Assembly (NCBI GenBank): GCA_963825075.1
Contig: CAWGRX010000008.1
Coordinates: forward strand, 124,001-188,000
From: CAWAVN01 sp963825075
Lineage (GTDB): Bacteria; Planctomycetota; Planctomycetia; Planctomycetales; Planctomycetaceae
Reading direction: 5' to 3'
Length of the DNA stretch: 64,000 bases
Made by a program: the position numbers and the translations under genes. Under the pieces are notes generated by a model. It searched no databases, was not told the DNA's origin, and saw only the letters and a list, made by a program, of their open reading frames with translations. Numbering within the stretch: position 1 is the first letter of the stretch; the number at the start of each line of letters is the position of its first letter. This document shows, piece by piece, positions 1-7,918 of this stretch.

Positions 1-258
1 GCTCGGGGTCTTGGTCTTCCCCGTTCCGAGGCCGTCCTTGAGTTCAATGACGGCGGCCCGGGCACCGGCGTCGCAGGCGGCTTCCAACTGGGCTTTGGTC
101 AGCGAGATATATCCCACATCGACCGTAAACGCCAGGAATCCGAACACCATAATCATCATGCCCGATGCGAGCAGAATGATCGCTCCCAACCGCTTTTTCG
201 GCGAGAGCCGCGCGAAGCGGTGCCGGATAGACAAAGGTTTCAAAGGACGTTTCATCAT
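1..258 (-). CDS. TadE/TadG-like Flp pilus-associated protein, N-terminal part (truncated by window edge)
   Basis: The reading frame starts at 258 and runs off the left edge of the window, giving 86 residues. The N-terminus is basic, followed by one hydrophobic segment (about residues 25-45, containing ASGMMIMVFGFLAFTVDVGY) and then SLTKAQLEAACDAGARAA. A single early membrane helix followed by the pattern DxGxxxxxxxxLxxAxDAAALAAA is typical of the TadG/TadE-like family (PF13400), membrane-anchored proteins linked to Flp/Tad pili. A GAGGAG ribosome site sits about 7 bases before the start codon at 256-258; a second ATG follows directly. It lies 117 bp downstream of the secreted protein at 376-1026 on the same strand, so they may be co-transcribed. 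The rest of the protein is not visible. Confidence 0.7.
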   Translation of the reverse strand, partial: MMKRPLKPLSIRHRFARLSPKKRLGAIILLASGMMIMVFGFLAFTVDVGYISLTKAQLEAACDAGARAAVIELKDGLGTGKTKTPS

Positions 259-375
259 GATGGCTTGCTCCTCAACTTATTTGTGAGTCTCTCATCCAAC
301 CTTCCCGGCCCCATCGCCCTGACAGGCACCCTGGGACCACGAGCCGTTCCCGCCGGGAAGGGCGTCGAGGAATTC

Positions 376-1026
376 TCAATTCAATTGATGCACCACGCGT
401 TCGGTCGTGTCGCGGAGGGCTTCGATCTCTCCGGTCACCGAGTAATAGCGGACCTGTTTGAGCACGAATTTCTGCACGCGGTTCTTGGCGAAGCCCACTT
501 TGGAATTGGCCACCGACACGTCGGGCGAATACAGCGTAAAAGCGGTCTGCGACGTGGGCACCGAGGTTTTGAAATAGCCGATGCCGAAGTTCCCCCAGGT
601 GTCGGAACTTCCATTTTTGACTTCAAACACGATGTCCCCGCCGGTGAGGGTCATGGTCATTGAGTAGGTGATGACTTCTCCGTCGGTGCTGAGCGGCCCT
701 GTTTTGGGGTGCACCATGTAGGTCAGGTTGGTGTCGCTGCTCCAAATCTGGAGACCCATGCCGCCCGAATTGTAATCGGGGAGCGTGGAGTGGTTCATTT
801 CGAAAATGCAGTGCACATCTTCCAGCCGGTTCGTGGAGGACATGGCCGTGATGATCTGCGGGGCATCGCCGGCGGGATCGGGCGTGGCGATTTGGACCTC
901 CCAATCCTCTTCGATCCGGACAATGTCCTGCGCGAGCGCCGGGTTGGCGAAAACGAGGCCGGCGATCAACACGACTCCGGCCGAGAGCAGCGACAAGGGA
1001 TGGCGGTGAAACAATCGTGACAACAT
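376..1026 (-). CDS. Secreted protein of unknown function, 216 aa
   Basis: A classical Sec signal peptide is visible (basic start, hydrophobic core SLLSAGVVLIAGLVF, cleavage after NPALA). The mature part is mostly polar and beta-prone (segments such as GGMGLQIWSSDTNLTYMVH and GDIVFEVKNGSSDTWGNFG), with no Cys pair, catalytic motif or membrane segment. A GAGGAGA ribosome site lies just before the ATG. I do not recognise a named family. Its position immediately upstream of a TadE/G-like gene on the same strand hints that it is exported together with a pilus or surface apparatus, but this is only positional inference. Confidence 0.6.
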   Translation of the reverse strand: MLSRLFHRHPLSLLSAGVVLIAGLVFANPALAQDIVRIEEDWEVQIATPDPAGDAPQIITAMSSTNRLEDVHCIFEMNHSTLPDYNSGGMGLQIWSSDTNLTYMVHPKTGPLSTDGEVITYSMTMTLTGGDIVFEVKNGSSDTWGNFGIGYFKTSVPTSQTAFTLYSPDVSVANSKVGFAKNRVQKFVLKQVRYYSVTGEIEALRDTTERVVHQLN

Positions 1027-1270
1027 GGAGCAGTCTCCTCGGAACAGAGAATCGTTCGGTAGCCTAGCTATCTCACGGCGAGACCCACGGCTTTGCGTCC
1101 CCGTCTTGCGACGGGTTTGCCTTTATCGTGATCGCTCCGCCACGCGAGGGGTTCGCAAGTCGGGCTATGGCCGGGGAAATCGGCTTGGCGATCGGACCCG
1201 CAAAACATCCCGCCTCGAAAAGGCATTTCTAAGCGGGATGGGAATTTCAGTTGCTTCAATTTTTTGTGGT

Positions 1271-1287
1271 GCAGGCGTCTCGCCTGC
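1271..1287. repeat. Short perfect hairpin GCAGGCG-TCT-CGCCTGC
   Basis: A 7-bp perfect stem with a 3-base loop. There is no T-run after it on either strand, so it is not a typical intrinsic terminator. It is directly followed by the larger GCTAGC-type repeat. Confidence 0.5.
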
Positions 1288-1300
1288 TAACGGTGCAATA

Positions 1301-1384
1301 AATCGGCCGCCGGGCGCTAGCCCCGGTTTAAGTCATTCTCCCTGTTTTTCGCTGAACCGGACGCTAGCGCGTGCCGGCTGATAA
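1301..1384. repeat. GCTAGC-family intergenic palindromic element, copy 1
   Basis: The left part reads GGCCGCCGGGCGCTAGCCCC and the right part contains GAACCGGACGCTAGCGCGTG followed by CCGGCTGATAAG, so the two halves are imperfect inverted copies around a spacer of about 30 bases. Related copies occur at 4048-4222, 10695-10730 (half), 26062-26131 and 40348-40437, always between genes. Confidence 0.65.
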
Positions 1385-1494
1385 GTTCCATCATCTTCAA
1401 ATGTAGGTTGCCGATTCGCAGAATCAAAAAATCCGCCGGTCTTTTGGAAAAAATTTATTGATTGCATTGCTCCGGCAACGCGGACTGTGGCAGC

Positions 1495-1526
1495 CGGGCA
1501 ACATCGCGGGGCCCCGATGCTGCCCG
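1495..1526. repeat. Hairpin upstream of xylA
   Basis: The arms CGGGCAACATCG and CGATGCTGCCCG pair at 11 of 12 positions around a GC-rich centre containing the palindrome GGGGCCCC. It lies about 190 bp before the xylA start. It could be a regulatory hairpin or another intergenic repeat; nothing here distinguishes the two. Confidence 0.4.
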
Positions 1527-1717
1527 CAGGCGACTTCGCGGCGGTCCTGTCGGAAAAAACACACGGCGACTTTTTTCCCAAACGGGACTGGGTTACACTC
1601 GCTCCAACCCACAACCACTCACAACGGTGGCGTTAATTGCCTTTCTTTTTTGGATACCGAGCAACGATCGCGGGACAGAATTGGCTTTCCCTTTCAACCT
1701 CTTAAGGATGAACCGAC

Positions 1718-3028
1718 ATGGCATACTTTCCCGACGTCCCGAAAATCTCCTACGAAGGGCCCGACACGAAAAATCGGCTCGCGTTTCGGCATTACAATCC
1801 CGATGAAGTCGTCGAAGGCCGGTCGATGCGGGACCTCTTGCGGTTCAGCGTCTGTTACTGGCACACGTTCCGCGGCACCGGCTCGGACCCGTTCGGTGCC
1901 GCGACGCTCCAGCGGCCTTGGGACGATGGTTCCAATTCGGTCGAAAATGCCGTCAAACGCGTGGATGTCGCCTTTGAGTTTATCGAAAAGCTCGGCGCTC
2001 CGTTTTACTGCTTTCACGACCGGGACGTGGCCCCCGAAGGAGCCAACCTTGCGGAGACCAACAAGATTCTGGATACCGTCGCGGCGAAGCTGAAGGAATC
2101 CCAAGACCGCACCGGCATCAAACTCCTGTGGGGCACGGCGAATTTGTTTTCGCATCCCCGCTATCTCCACGGGGCCGCCACGAGCTGCAACGCGGACGTG
2201 TTCGCTTTTGCAGCCGCCCAGGTCAAAAAGGCCATCGAAGTCACCCATGCATTGGGCGGTGAGAATTATGTGTTCTGGGGCGGCCGGGAAGGTTATATGA
2301 ATCTTTACAACACCGACATGCGCCGGGAGATGGAGCATCTCGCGAACTTCATGCACATGGCGGTCAAACATGCCGAGTCCATTGGGTTCAAAGGCCAGTT
2401 CCTCTTCGAGCCGAAGCCCAAAGAGCCCACGAAGCACCAATACGATTTCGATGCCGCCGCGTGCCTCAATTTCATTCGGGCTTATGATCTGGAAGAGCAC
2501 ATCAAGCTCAACGTCGAGACCAACCACGCCACGCTCGCCGGGCATACGATGATGCACGAGTTGGAATACGCCCGCATCCAGGGGGCCTTGGGCAGCATCG
2601 ACGCCAACACCGGCGATCTCTTGTTGGGCTGGGACACCGACCAGTTCCCCACGGACATCTACCTCACCACCCAGTGCATGCTGATTATCTTGAAGCAAGG
2701 CGGCCTGGCGCCGGGCGGCGTGAACTTTGACGCCAAGGTCCGCCGGGAGAGTTTCGAGCCTGTCGATTTGTTCCACGCCCACGTCGGCGGGATGGATGCG
2801 TTCGCCCGGGGCCTCAAGATCGCCGCCCGCATCCGCAAAGACGGCGTGCTGGACGAAATTATCGACCACCGCTACCGCAGTTACGACGAAGGCATCGGCC
2901 AGAAGATCGAACAGAACGCCACCAGCTTCGCCGAGTTGGAAAGCTACATGCTCGAAAAAGGCGAAGCCGCCCCCAACGAAAGCGGCCGCCAGGAGATGAT
3001 CGAGAACATCATCAATGACTATCTGTGA
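1718..3028 (+). CDS. xylA: Xylose isomerase
   Basis: Interconverts D-xylose and D-xylulose (and glucose/fructose more slowly) in the cytoplasm. The 436-residue length matches class II xylose isomerases. The catalytic pair is present as FHDRD (His100, Asp103); the metal ligand Glu231 with Lys233 lies in FEPKPKEPTKHQYD; further conserved blocks are NVETNHATLAGH and GWDTDQFP. An AAGGA ribosome site lies about 10 bases before the ATG. No xylulokinase, transporter or regulator is adjacent, so it appears to be monocistronic, unlike typical xyl operons. The long palindrome-rich upstream region may carry its regulation. Frame and family residues are intact. Confidence 0.96.
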   Translation: MAYFPDVPKISYEGPDTKNRLAFRHYNPDEVVEGRSMRDLLRFSVCYWHTFRGTGSDPFGAATLQRPWDDGSNSVENAVKRVDVAFEFIEKLGAPFYCFHDRDVAPEGANLAETNKILDTVAAKLKESQDRTGIKLLWGTANLFSHPRYLHGAATSCNADVFAFAAAQVKKAIEVTHALGGENYVFWGGREGYMNLYNTDMRREMEHLANFMHMAVKHAESIGFKGQFLFEPKPKEPTKHQYDFDAAACLNFIRAYDLEEHIKLNVETNHATLAGHTMMHELEYARIQGALGSIDANTGDLLLGWDTDQFPTDIYLTTQCMLIILKQGGLAPGGVNFDAKVRRESFEPVDLFHAHVGGMDAFARGLKIAARIRKDGVLDEIIDHRYRSYDEGIGQKIEQNATSFAELESYMLEKGEAAPNESGRQEMIENIINDYL

Positions 3029-3262
3029 TCAGAGTTCAGGGACCAGAGGTCAGAGGCTGGGGAAGATTTCTGGCGACTTTACCGCTGACTTGAAAGTACA
3101 ACGTAAAATGGAACGGTGCAGATTGAGTCTGTCTCGTGCGGGACGGCGAAATTGTGTGTTGGGTTCGCACTTTCTGCAACAAATTCTTCCATCGCTCCTT
3201 GAATTCCCATTCCACAAAAAAACGGCCCTCTGCCCTCTGACCTCCGGCCCCTGACCCCTGAC
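3027..3262. repeat. Gap flanked by inverted GGTCAGAGG-type repeats
   Basis: Just after the xylA stop the sequence reads CAGGGACCAGAGGTCAGAGG, and immediately before the next gene CCTCTGACCTCCGGCCCCTG, which is its near reverse complement. The gap of about 230 bases is therefore bounded by an inverted pair of about 30 bases. The right arm abuts the next start codon, where a ribosome site would be expected. Confidence 0.55.
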
Positions 3263-3985
3263 ATGCTCCGGTTTCTCCTGCTCCAGACCCGCAATGCGGA
3301 CGATCCCATGCGGCAACATGAGGTCGCGAGTTTTGCGCGGGCCTTGGACGTGGAAGAAGAACAAATCCTCGTTTTCGATTTGCTCAGCTTTTCGCTCGAA
3401 CGCCGGCATCTGGCCCAAGCGGATATGGTTTTGCTCGGCGGCAGCGGGCATTATTCCGTGACCGGTGAGGAAGAGGACTGGCTCAAGCGGGCGCTCGATT
3501 CATTGCGGTTGGTGTATGATCTCGCCGTGCCTACCTTTGCTTCGTGCTGGGGATTTCAGGCGATGGCCCGCGCGATGGGCGGGGAAGTCGTCAAGGATTT
3601 GAGCCGGGCAGAAATCGGCACGCTCCCGCTGTGGACGACCGAAGCCGGCCGGACGGATCCCGTGTTCGGACCGCTGGGTGCAAAATTCTTCGGGCAGATG
3701 GGGCACGAGGACATCGTTGACAAATTGCCCGCGGGAGCCGTGCGTCTCGCGCGTTCCGATCGCGTCCTCAATCAGGCTTACCGATTTCCGGACCGGCCGA
3801 TTTATTGCACGCAGTTCCATCCGGAACTCAACTGCGGCGATTTGTTAAAGCGGGTGGTGCACTATCCCGATTACATCCGCAAAATCGCCGGCATGGAACC
3901 GGAGCAGTTCAGCGAACTCATCCACGAAACCCTTGAAACCGAAGCCTTGTTAAACCGCTTCGTCCAGACTTATGTGCTGGCCTGA
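3263..3985 (+). CDS. Class I glutamine amidotransferase (GMP synthase-like GATase1 domain protein)
   Basis: A stand-alone GATase1-fold protein of 240 aa, expected to hydrolyse glutamine and hand ammonia to a partner, or to act as a gamma-glutamyl hydrolase-like enzyme. The nucleophile motif is FASCWGFQAMA (Cys95) and the His/Glu of the triad are in CTQFHPEL (His186, Glu188). An upstream loop LLGGSGHYSV matches the oxyanion region of GMP synthase-type amidotransferases. No synthetase domain or partner gene is adjacent. The start codon abuts the repeat arm at 3230-3262 and has no purine-rich ribosome site; a start further in is possible. The exact substrate cannot be told from sequence. Confidence 0.85.
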   Translation: MLRFLLLQTRNADDPMRQHEVASFARALDVEEEQILVFDLLSFSLERRHLAQADMVLLGGSGHYSVTGEEEDWLKRALDSLRLVYDLAVPTFASCWGFQAMARAMGGEVVKDLSRAEIGTLPLWTTEAGRTDPVFGPLGAKFFGQMGHEDIVDKLPAGAVRLARSDRVLNQAYRFPDRPIYCTQFHPELNCGDLLKRVVHYPDYIRKIAGMEPEQFSELIHETLETEALLNRFVQTYVLA

Positions 3986-4047
3986 TGGCAACGATGTGAG
4001 CGGCACGGCGCTATCCTAACGGCACTTACTTTCTACAATGGCTGAAA

Positions 4048-4222
4048 AAAACTGCCGGCACACGCTAGCGTCCGGTTCATCAAAATCCAGGGAAAATGAC
4101 AAAAACCGGGGCTAGCCCCGGTTCACAGGACAACCGGAAGCTAGCGTGTTTCGGCTGATTTTTCGGAAAGGTGTTATTGTCGGATTCATTAGCCGAACGG
4201 CGCCAGCCCCGGTTCCCGCATA
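4048..4222. repeat. Composite GCTAGC-family palindromic elements, copy 2
   Basis: Three half-elements lie in a row: GCCGGCACACGCTAGCGTCC, then ACCGGGGCTAGCCCCGGTTC (itself a near-perfect palindrome), then GGAAGCTAGCGTGTTTCGGC, followed by a degenerate CATTAGCCGAACGGCGCCAG unit. This looks like one element inserted in or next to another. Confidence 0.6.
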
Positions 4223-4245
4223 CCGAGCACCGCACCAAGACACAA

Positions 4246-4280
4246 ATCGAGGTGCGAGCGAACGTCACTCGCACCTCGAT
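4246..4280 (-). terminator. Probable terminator hairpin for the Cys-rich secreted protein gene
   Basis: A perfect 13-bp stem (ATCGAGGTGCGAG pairing with CTCGCACCTCGAT) with a 9-base loop. On the minus strand it lies about 37 bases after the stop codon of the gene at 4317-5246 and is followed by TTGTGTCTT, a weak U-tract. The stem is also followed by CTTATT on the plus strand, so it may work for both convergent genes. Confidence 0.5.
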
Positions 4281-4316
4281 CTTATTGTCGGGAACAAAAG
4301 ATTGAGATTCAATCCC

Positions 4317-5246
4317 TCACTTCTGGACCAACCGCGTCGGAGCGGGGACGGGGACCCAGCCGAGGTTGATCTCGGAGGGTTCGCGGGTGATGTTTTTGGC
4401 GAGGACCGGTTCGGTCCAGGATTGGCGTTCGATCAGTCGCGTGCGCTGGGGCATCGGCCGGGTGGTGATTTTGTCGTCCAGCTTTGCCAAGGCAGGCTCG
4501 GCTTCGCTCTGATATTTGACCTGCCAAATCGTGTTTTGAGTTTGATGAGTTGGGGCCGGCTCGCGGCGGGCGAGGATCGATTGAGGAATTTGCAGACGCC
4601 GATCTTTGCGGCCTCCCGCGCTCGGATTATTGTCCAATGTATCCGGCATGAATTTGCCGTCTTTGATGCCCGTATTATTGGGATTTCGCGGCCGGTATCC
4701 CTCTCCGGTCCCACCTTGATTGTAGTTCGTTCCGCCTTCCTCTTCCTCGATGAACGTGCGTTGGCGAGCGCCGGCGGCGTCGGGGCGAGGTTTAACGGTC
4801 GTTCCGGTGCCGGATTGCGAACCAGAAGCCGAAGCCAAATTGCAATTCCCGCTACTGCAATCCGTGCAACAGGACGTGTTGCAGCAGGAGGTGTCGCAAC
4901 ACGACACGCAGGACGTGCAAGGCGAGCAGCACGCCGACGAGGAATAGTAGGTCCTTTGCACGCCGCAAGAACCGGTCGAACAACACGGCGTGGAGCAACT
5001 CGGCGTGCAGCAACTTGACGAGCCGACGTAATAAGTCGTGGTGGGAACGTAAGACGATGTGTAAGTGGGAACGTAAGAAGCCGTATAAGATGTGGAATAG
5101 GAGGGATAGTAATACGAAGAATAATAGCTCGGCCAGTAGCCGCCCCACCAACTGTCAAACCAACCAAACTGAGCGGAAGCCGACGAGCAAGTCAGCATCG
5201 CCGCCGCGAACAACGGCAGCATGATTTTCAGGGAAGGATGTCTCAT
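4317..5246 (-). CDS. Secreted Cys/Tyr/Ser-rich protein, 309 aa
   Basis: I chose the ATG at 5244-5246 because it begins a good signal peptide (MRHPSLKIMLPLFAAAMLTC, cleavage near SASAQ). After it comes a Trp/Tyr/Ser-rich stretch (GWFDSWWGGYWPSYYSSYYY) and then about 60 residues with some 20 cysteines, many as CC pairs (for example SCCTPSCSTPCCSTGSC and CCDTSCCNTSCCTDCSSG). The C-terminal half is polar and rich in Arg/Pro/Asn. No known enzyme domain is visible. The many cysteines suggest a disulfide-cross-linked surface or wall protein; planctomycetes are known for Cys-rich cell-envelope proteins, but similarity to a specific family is not claimed. A terminator-like hairpin follows. An extended start 138 bases upstream is possible but would bury the signal peptide. 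Confidence 0.7.
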   Translation of the reverse strand: MRHPSLKIMLPLFAAAMLTCSSASAQFGWFDSWWGGYWPSYYSSYYYPSYSTSYTASYVPTYTSSYVPTTTYYVGSSSCCTPSCSTPCCSTGSCGVQRTYYSSSACCSPCTSCVSCCDTSCCNTSCCTDCSSGNCNLASASGSQSGTGTTVKPRPDAAGARQRTFIEEEEGGTNYNQGGTGEGYRPRNPNNTGIKDGKFMPDTLDNNPSAGGRKDRRLQIPQSILARREPAPTHQTQNTIWQVKYQSEAEPALAKLDDKITTRPMPQRTRLIERQSWTEPVLAKNITREPSEINLGWVPVPAPTRLVQK

Positions 5247-5488
5247 GGTAAGGGCCTCAAGTTGCGTGTAAGGATTCCCGAAGGGGCGAAAACCGGCGAC
5301 AAACAGCGGGCGGATCCCGCTCTGATGAGAAACGCCAAGCGTCATTTTACAATAGTTGTACCTTTTACAACGGGGCAGTGTCAATTACCTGTCCGGACCG
5401 ACATTCCCAATCATTACGATCCAGCGCGATTTTTCCGATTGCATCGGTTAAGGAGATGCGGCGCAATCGGCAAATCCAGATGATTCGC

Positions 5489-5499
5489 TATAACAAACA
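5489..5499 (+). promoter_or_regulatory. Possible -10 element (GCTATAAC-like)
   Basis: TATAAC lies only about 6 bases before the ATG of the kinase gene at 5500, which has no ribosome site. The same octamer GCTATAAC recurs near 6604-6611 ahead of the next gene. If real, the first transcript would be leaderless. No convincing -35 box is seen. Confidence 0.25.
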
Positions 5500-6552
5500 A
5501 TGCTTTCACAATCGTTACAACAGGTATTAACCGCCTATTCTCCGTGCTATGCGCCGGTTCGCTGGGAATGTCTAGGTTCGTCGGCGGGCTTCAGCGGGGC
5601 GGTGATTACGCGGCTAGAAACTTCGGCCGGTGCGTTTTGCCTGCGAGGTTGGCCGGCAGGTTCGCTGCCCAAGCCGCGGATCCTGGGATTGCATCGCTTT
5701 CTCAAAACAGTCTTTGAGGCCGGCGTTCCCGAAGTCGCGGCGCCCGTTCCCGCTTTGAACGGAGAAACCCTGATCTCCTGGCAGAACGGGGACTGGCAAC
5801 TCGAACCCTGGATGCCCGGAACCGCCGACTTCTGGAATTTCCCCACCAGAGCACGGCTCAAAAACGTGATGGCGAAGCTGGCGGCGTTTCATCGAGCCGC
5901 CCGGCATTACACGGATGAAGGCCCCGCGCGAATCTGGTTTTATCATCAAGACCTGGCTCCCTCGCCGGCGGTGGCGGAACGATTGGAAATCCTCCGCGAT
6001 TGGCGGCAGGTGAAAATCCAGCGGCTTACTCATTGTCTTTCCACGGAACCGGACCGGGAACTGGGCGAGTTGGCGGCCGAGTTCGTGTCCCGCTTCCACA
6101 CTGTAGCTCGAGTCGTGGAAAGCCAATTGGAACTTTTGAGCCGCGCCGGGTTTCGCCTTCAACCCTGCCTGCGGGATGTTTGGCACGATCACGTTTTGTT
6201 CTCCGGCGATGAAGTGACGGGTCTGATCGACGCCTCGGCTTGCCGGAGCGAACACGTCGCCACCGACCTCGCCCGGCTGTTGGGCAGTTTGCTGGGCGAT
6301 GACCGGGAACGTTGGATGCAGGCTGTTCAAACCTACGAACACCACGGCGGGCCGTTGGATTCCCACGAACGGGCGTTGATCGAAGCTTTGGACCAAAGCG
6401 GCGTTTTGCTGTCGGGAATGATTTGGCTGGAACGGCTGCTGCTCGATCGCGAAACCGTCTCCCATCGGCCCAAAGTGATGGAGCGTCTCAAATCCCTCCG
6501 AGAACGGCTGAAAACCTTGGATACCACGATTTGCCGAACCTTCTTGCCATAA
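5500..6552 (+). CDS. APH/choline-kinase-family phosphotransferase
   Basis: A 350-residue protein with the aminoglycoside phosphotransferase (protein-kinase-like) fold. The N-terminal ATP-binding part shows GSSAGFSGAVITRLET and a strand carrying FCLRGWP. The Brenner-type loop reads LRDVWHDHVLF, aligning with HGDLHPGNVLF of the family: the catalytic Asp is kept, but the following Asn is His. The later metal-binding Asp is in VTGLIDASACRSEH. The family phosphorylates small molecules (homoserine, choline, aminoglycosides, fructosamine); the substrate here is unknown. It probably forms its own unit, 104 bp before the TPR lipoprotein gene. The His substitution leaves some doubt about normal kinase activity. 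Confidence 0.75.
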   Translation: MLSQSLQQVLTAYSPCYAPVRWECLGSSAGFSGAVITRLETSAGAFCLRGWPAGSLPKPRILGLHRFLKTVFEAGVPEVAAPVPALNGETLISWQNGDWQLEPWMPGTADFWNFPTRARLKNVMAKLAAFHRAARHYTDEGPARIWFYHQDLAPSPAVAERLEILRDWRQVKIQRLTHCLSTEPDRELGELAAEFVSRFHTVARVVESQLELLSRAGFRLQPCLRDVWHDHVLFSGDEVTGLIDASACRSEHVATDLARLLGSLLGDDRERWMQAVQTYEHHGGPLDSHERALIEALDQSGVLLSGMIWLERLLLDRETVSHRPKVMERLKSLRERLKTLDTTICRTFLP

Positions 6553-6603
6553 AGGAGTTAGGGGGGTACGAAGTTTTCCGTATTCCCGCAGATCGGCGAG
6601 TTT

Positions 6604-6611
6604 TGCTATAA
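6604..6611 (+). promoter_or_regulatory. Possible -10 element GCTATAAC
   Basis: Located about 45 bases before the ATG of the TPR lipoprotein gene, identical to the motif at 5487-5494. No clear -35 box precedes it. Confidence 0.25.
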
Positions 6612-6655
6612 CCCCGGCCCGTCTCCATTTCTGATCTTTCCCAGTCGGAACCGTC

Positions 6656-7759
6656 ATGCAACGGGCCTGTTCTGACGCACGCTCCGAACCGGATGCGGAT
6701 CGACTTGCTTCGTCGTTCCGTCAGAGTCATCGGCTGCGCTGGGGGCTGTGTTCGCTGCTCGTGTGCTGTTCGCTTTCGGGCTGCACCTGGGTCAGGAAAT
6801 ATCTAGGGCCGTCGCCGGAAAAATCGCACCGACTCGCCGAAGCCGCCCGCGGAGCCGAAGAAGCCGGCAACGTGCCGCAGGCGGTCGCGTTACTCGAGGA
6901 GGCCTTGGAAGAGACGCCTAACGATCCGCACCTGCACCGCGAATTGGCCCGCTTGATGTTATCTCGGCAGAATTATCCGGCGGCGGTCGAACATCTGGAG
7001 CAAGCCGTCGAACACAATCCCGACGATATGGAAGCCAACGTCGAACTGGCGAAGCTGTATATCGAGCATCAGCAACCGGAGGCCGCGGCCGAGCGATTGG
7101 ATGCCGCGCTTCAGAATGATCCAAAACACACGACCGCGCTGTTGCTGCGGGCGAAGTTGGCGGAGCGGTTGAACGATCCGCAGACGGCGATCGAGACTTA
7201 CCATCGCGTGTTGTGCTGCGATCCGAACCACGTCGAAGCCCGGCTGCGAATTGCGTTGCTGCAGTTGGAGGATCATCAGCCGAACCTGGCGGCCCCGCTG
7301 CTCAGGTCGGTCTGCCAATGTTCGCGGGCCGGATGCAATGAGATTGCCGACGCCCGCTGGTCGTTGGGCGTGGCTTACGGGCAGGAAGGCCGGTGGCCGG
7401 ACGCGGTCGAGACTTTGTCCGCCGCCGCCGAGATCCGCCCGTCGATGTCGGCGGACGACTGGTATCGCCTGGCCTATGCCCGCACGCGATTGGACGACTG
7501 GAGCGGAGCAAGAAAAGATTTGGGCCTGCGCGCTGCACATCAACCCCCGCCACGAAAACGCCCAAGCCATGCTGGGCGTCATGAACCGCCAACTTGGCCC
7601 GGACACGCCGATCCTGCGCATCGGTTATTCGGTGCCGCAAATCCCCGTCCCGGCATGCTGGTGACCATCCCGGCTTGCAAGCTGATATTCTCCCGCGCGT
7701 GCCACTGGCTCCGCCAGCGCGGTCCGCGAGTTGTTGTCGGATGGCCAATCGATTTCTGA
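6656..7759 (+). CDS. TPR-repeat lipoprotein, C-terminus shifted out of frame
   Basis: A long N-terminal region ends in a lipoprotein signal with lipobox LSGC, so the mature protein should be anchored to a membrane in the periplasm. It is followed by about seven TPR repeats (for example AVALLEEALEETPNDPHLHR and AVEHLEQAVEHNPDDMEANV), a scaffold for protein interaction. Homology in this frame stops near base 7510. The last TPR continues in the +1 frame (ALHINPRHENAQAMLGVMNR) to a stop at 7664. Removing one A of the AA at 7510-7511 restores a continuous protein of about 335 residues, so the open frame to 7759 is probably an artefact of one extra base. Role unknown. Confidence 0.7.
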   Translation: MQRACSDARSEPDADRLASSFRQSHRLRWGLCSLLVCCSLSGCTWVRKYLGPSPEKSHRLAEAARGAEEAGNVPQAVALLEEALEETPNDPHLHRELARLMLSRQNYPAAVEHLEQAVEHNPDDMEANVELAKLYIEHQQPEAAAERLDAALQNDPKHTTALLLRAKLAERLNDPQTAIETYHRVLCCDPNHVEARLRIALLQLEDHQPNLAAPLLRSVCQCSRAGCNEIADARWSLGVAYGQEGRWPDAVETLSAAAEIRPSMSADDWYRLAYARTRLDDWSGARKDLGLRAAHQPPPRKRPSHAGRHEPPTWPGHADPAHRLFGAANPRPGMLVTIPACKLIFSRACHWLRQRGPRVVVGWPIDF

Positions 7760-7800
7760 AGCTCTTGCCGAGAAAACACTGGCAGAGCCAGTGGTACACT
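7699..7800. repeat. Inverted repeat pair (CCACTGGCTC-GCCAG arms)
   Basis: The left arm GTGCCACTGGCTCCGCCAG (from 7699) and the right arm CTGGCAGAGCCAGTGGTACA (to about 7799) are reverse complements with one mismatch and one gap, separated by about 60 bases. Each arm can also fold on itself (CTGGC/GCCAG). It lies between the ancestral end of the TPR gene and the rhomboid gene, so it is probably another intergenic mobile or structural repeat. Confidence 0.55.
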
Positions 7801-7918
7801 TTTCCATCAGCTTTCCCGTGAGGCAGTCATGGTTTCGCCGAACCGGTCTTCGTTGGGGCGATGCGATCGACTATGATGGGGCCGGTCGAATTGTTTTTTA
7901 TTCAGTCCTTGGCATCGC

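Larger units (their letters stand above)
1027..1717. other. Intergenic region upstream of xylA, rich in palindromes
   Basis: No credible gene is visible in these 691 bases between a leftward gene and xylA. The region holds a small perfect hairpin (1271-1287), a GCTAGC-type palindromic repeat (1301-1384) and a hairpin of about 12 bp arms (1495-1526). Divergent promoters for the flanking genes must lie here, but I cannot assign -35/-10 boxes with confidence. Confidence 0.5.
3986..4316. other. Intergenic region filled with palindromic repeats
   Basis: No gene is visible in these 331 bases between two convergent genes. Contents: a half copy of a GAGCGGCACGGCGCTA element near 3998-4016, composite GCTAGC-type repeats (4048-4222), and a strong hairpin (4246-4280) next to the end of the leftward gene. 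Confidence 0.5.
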
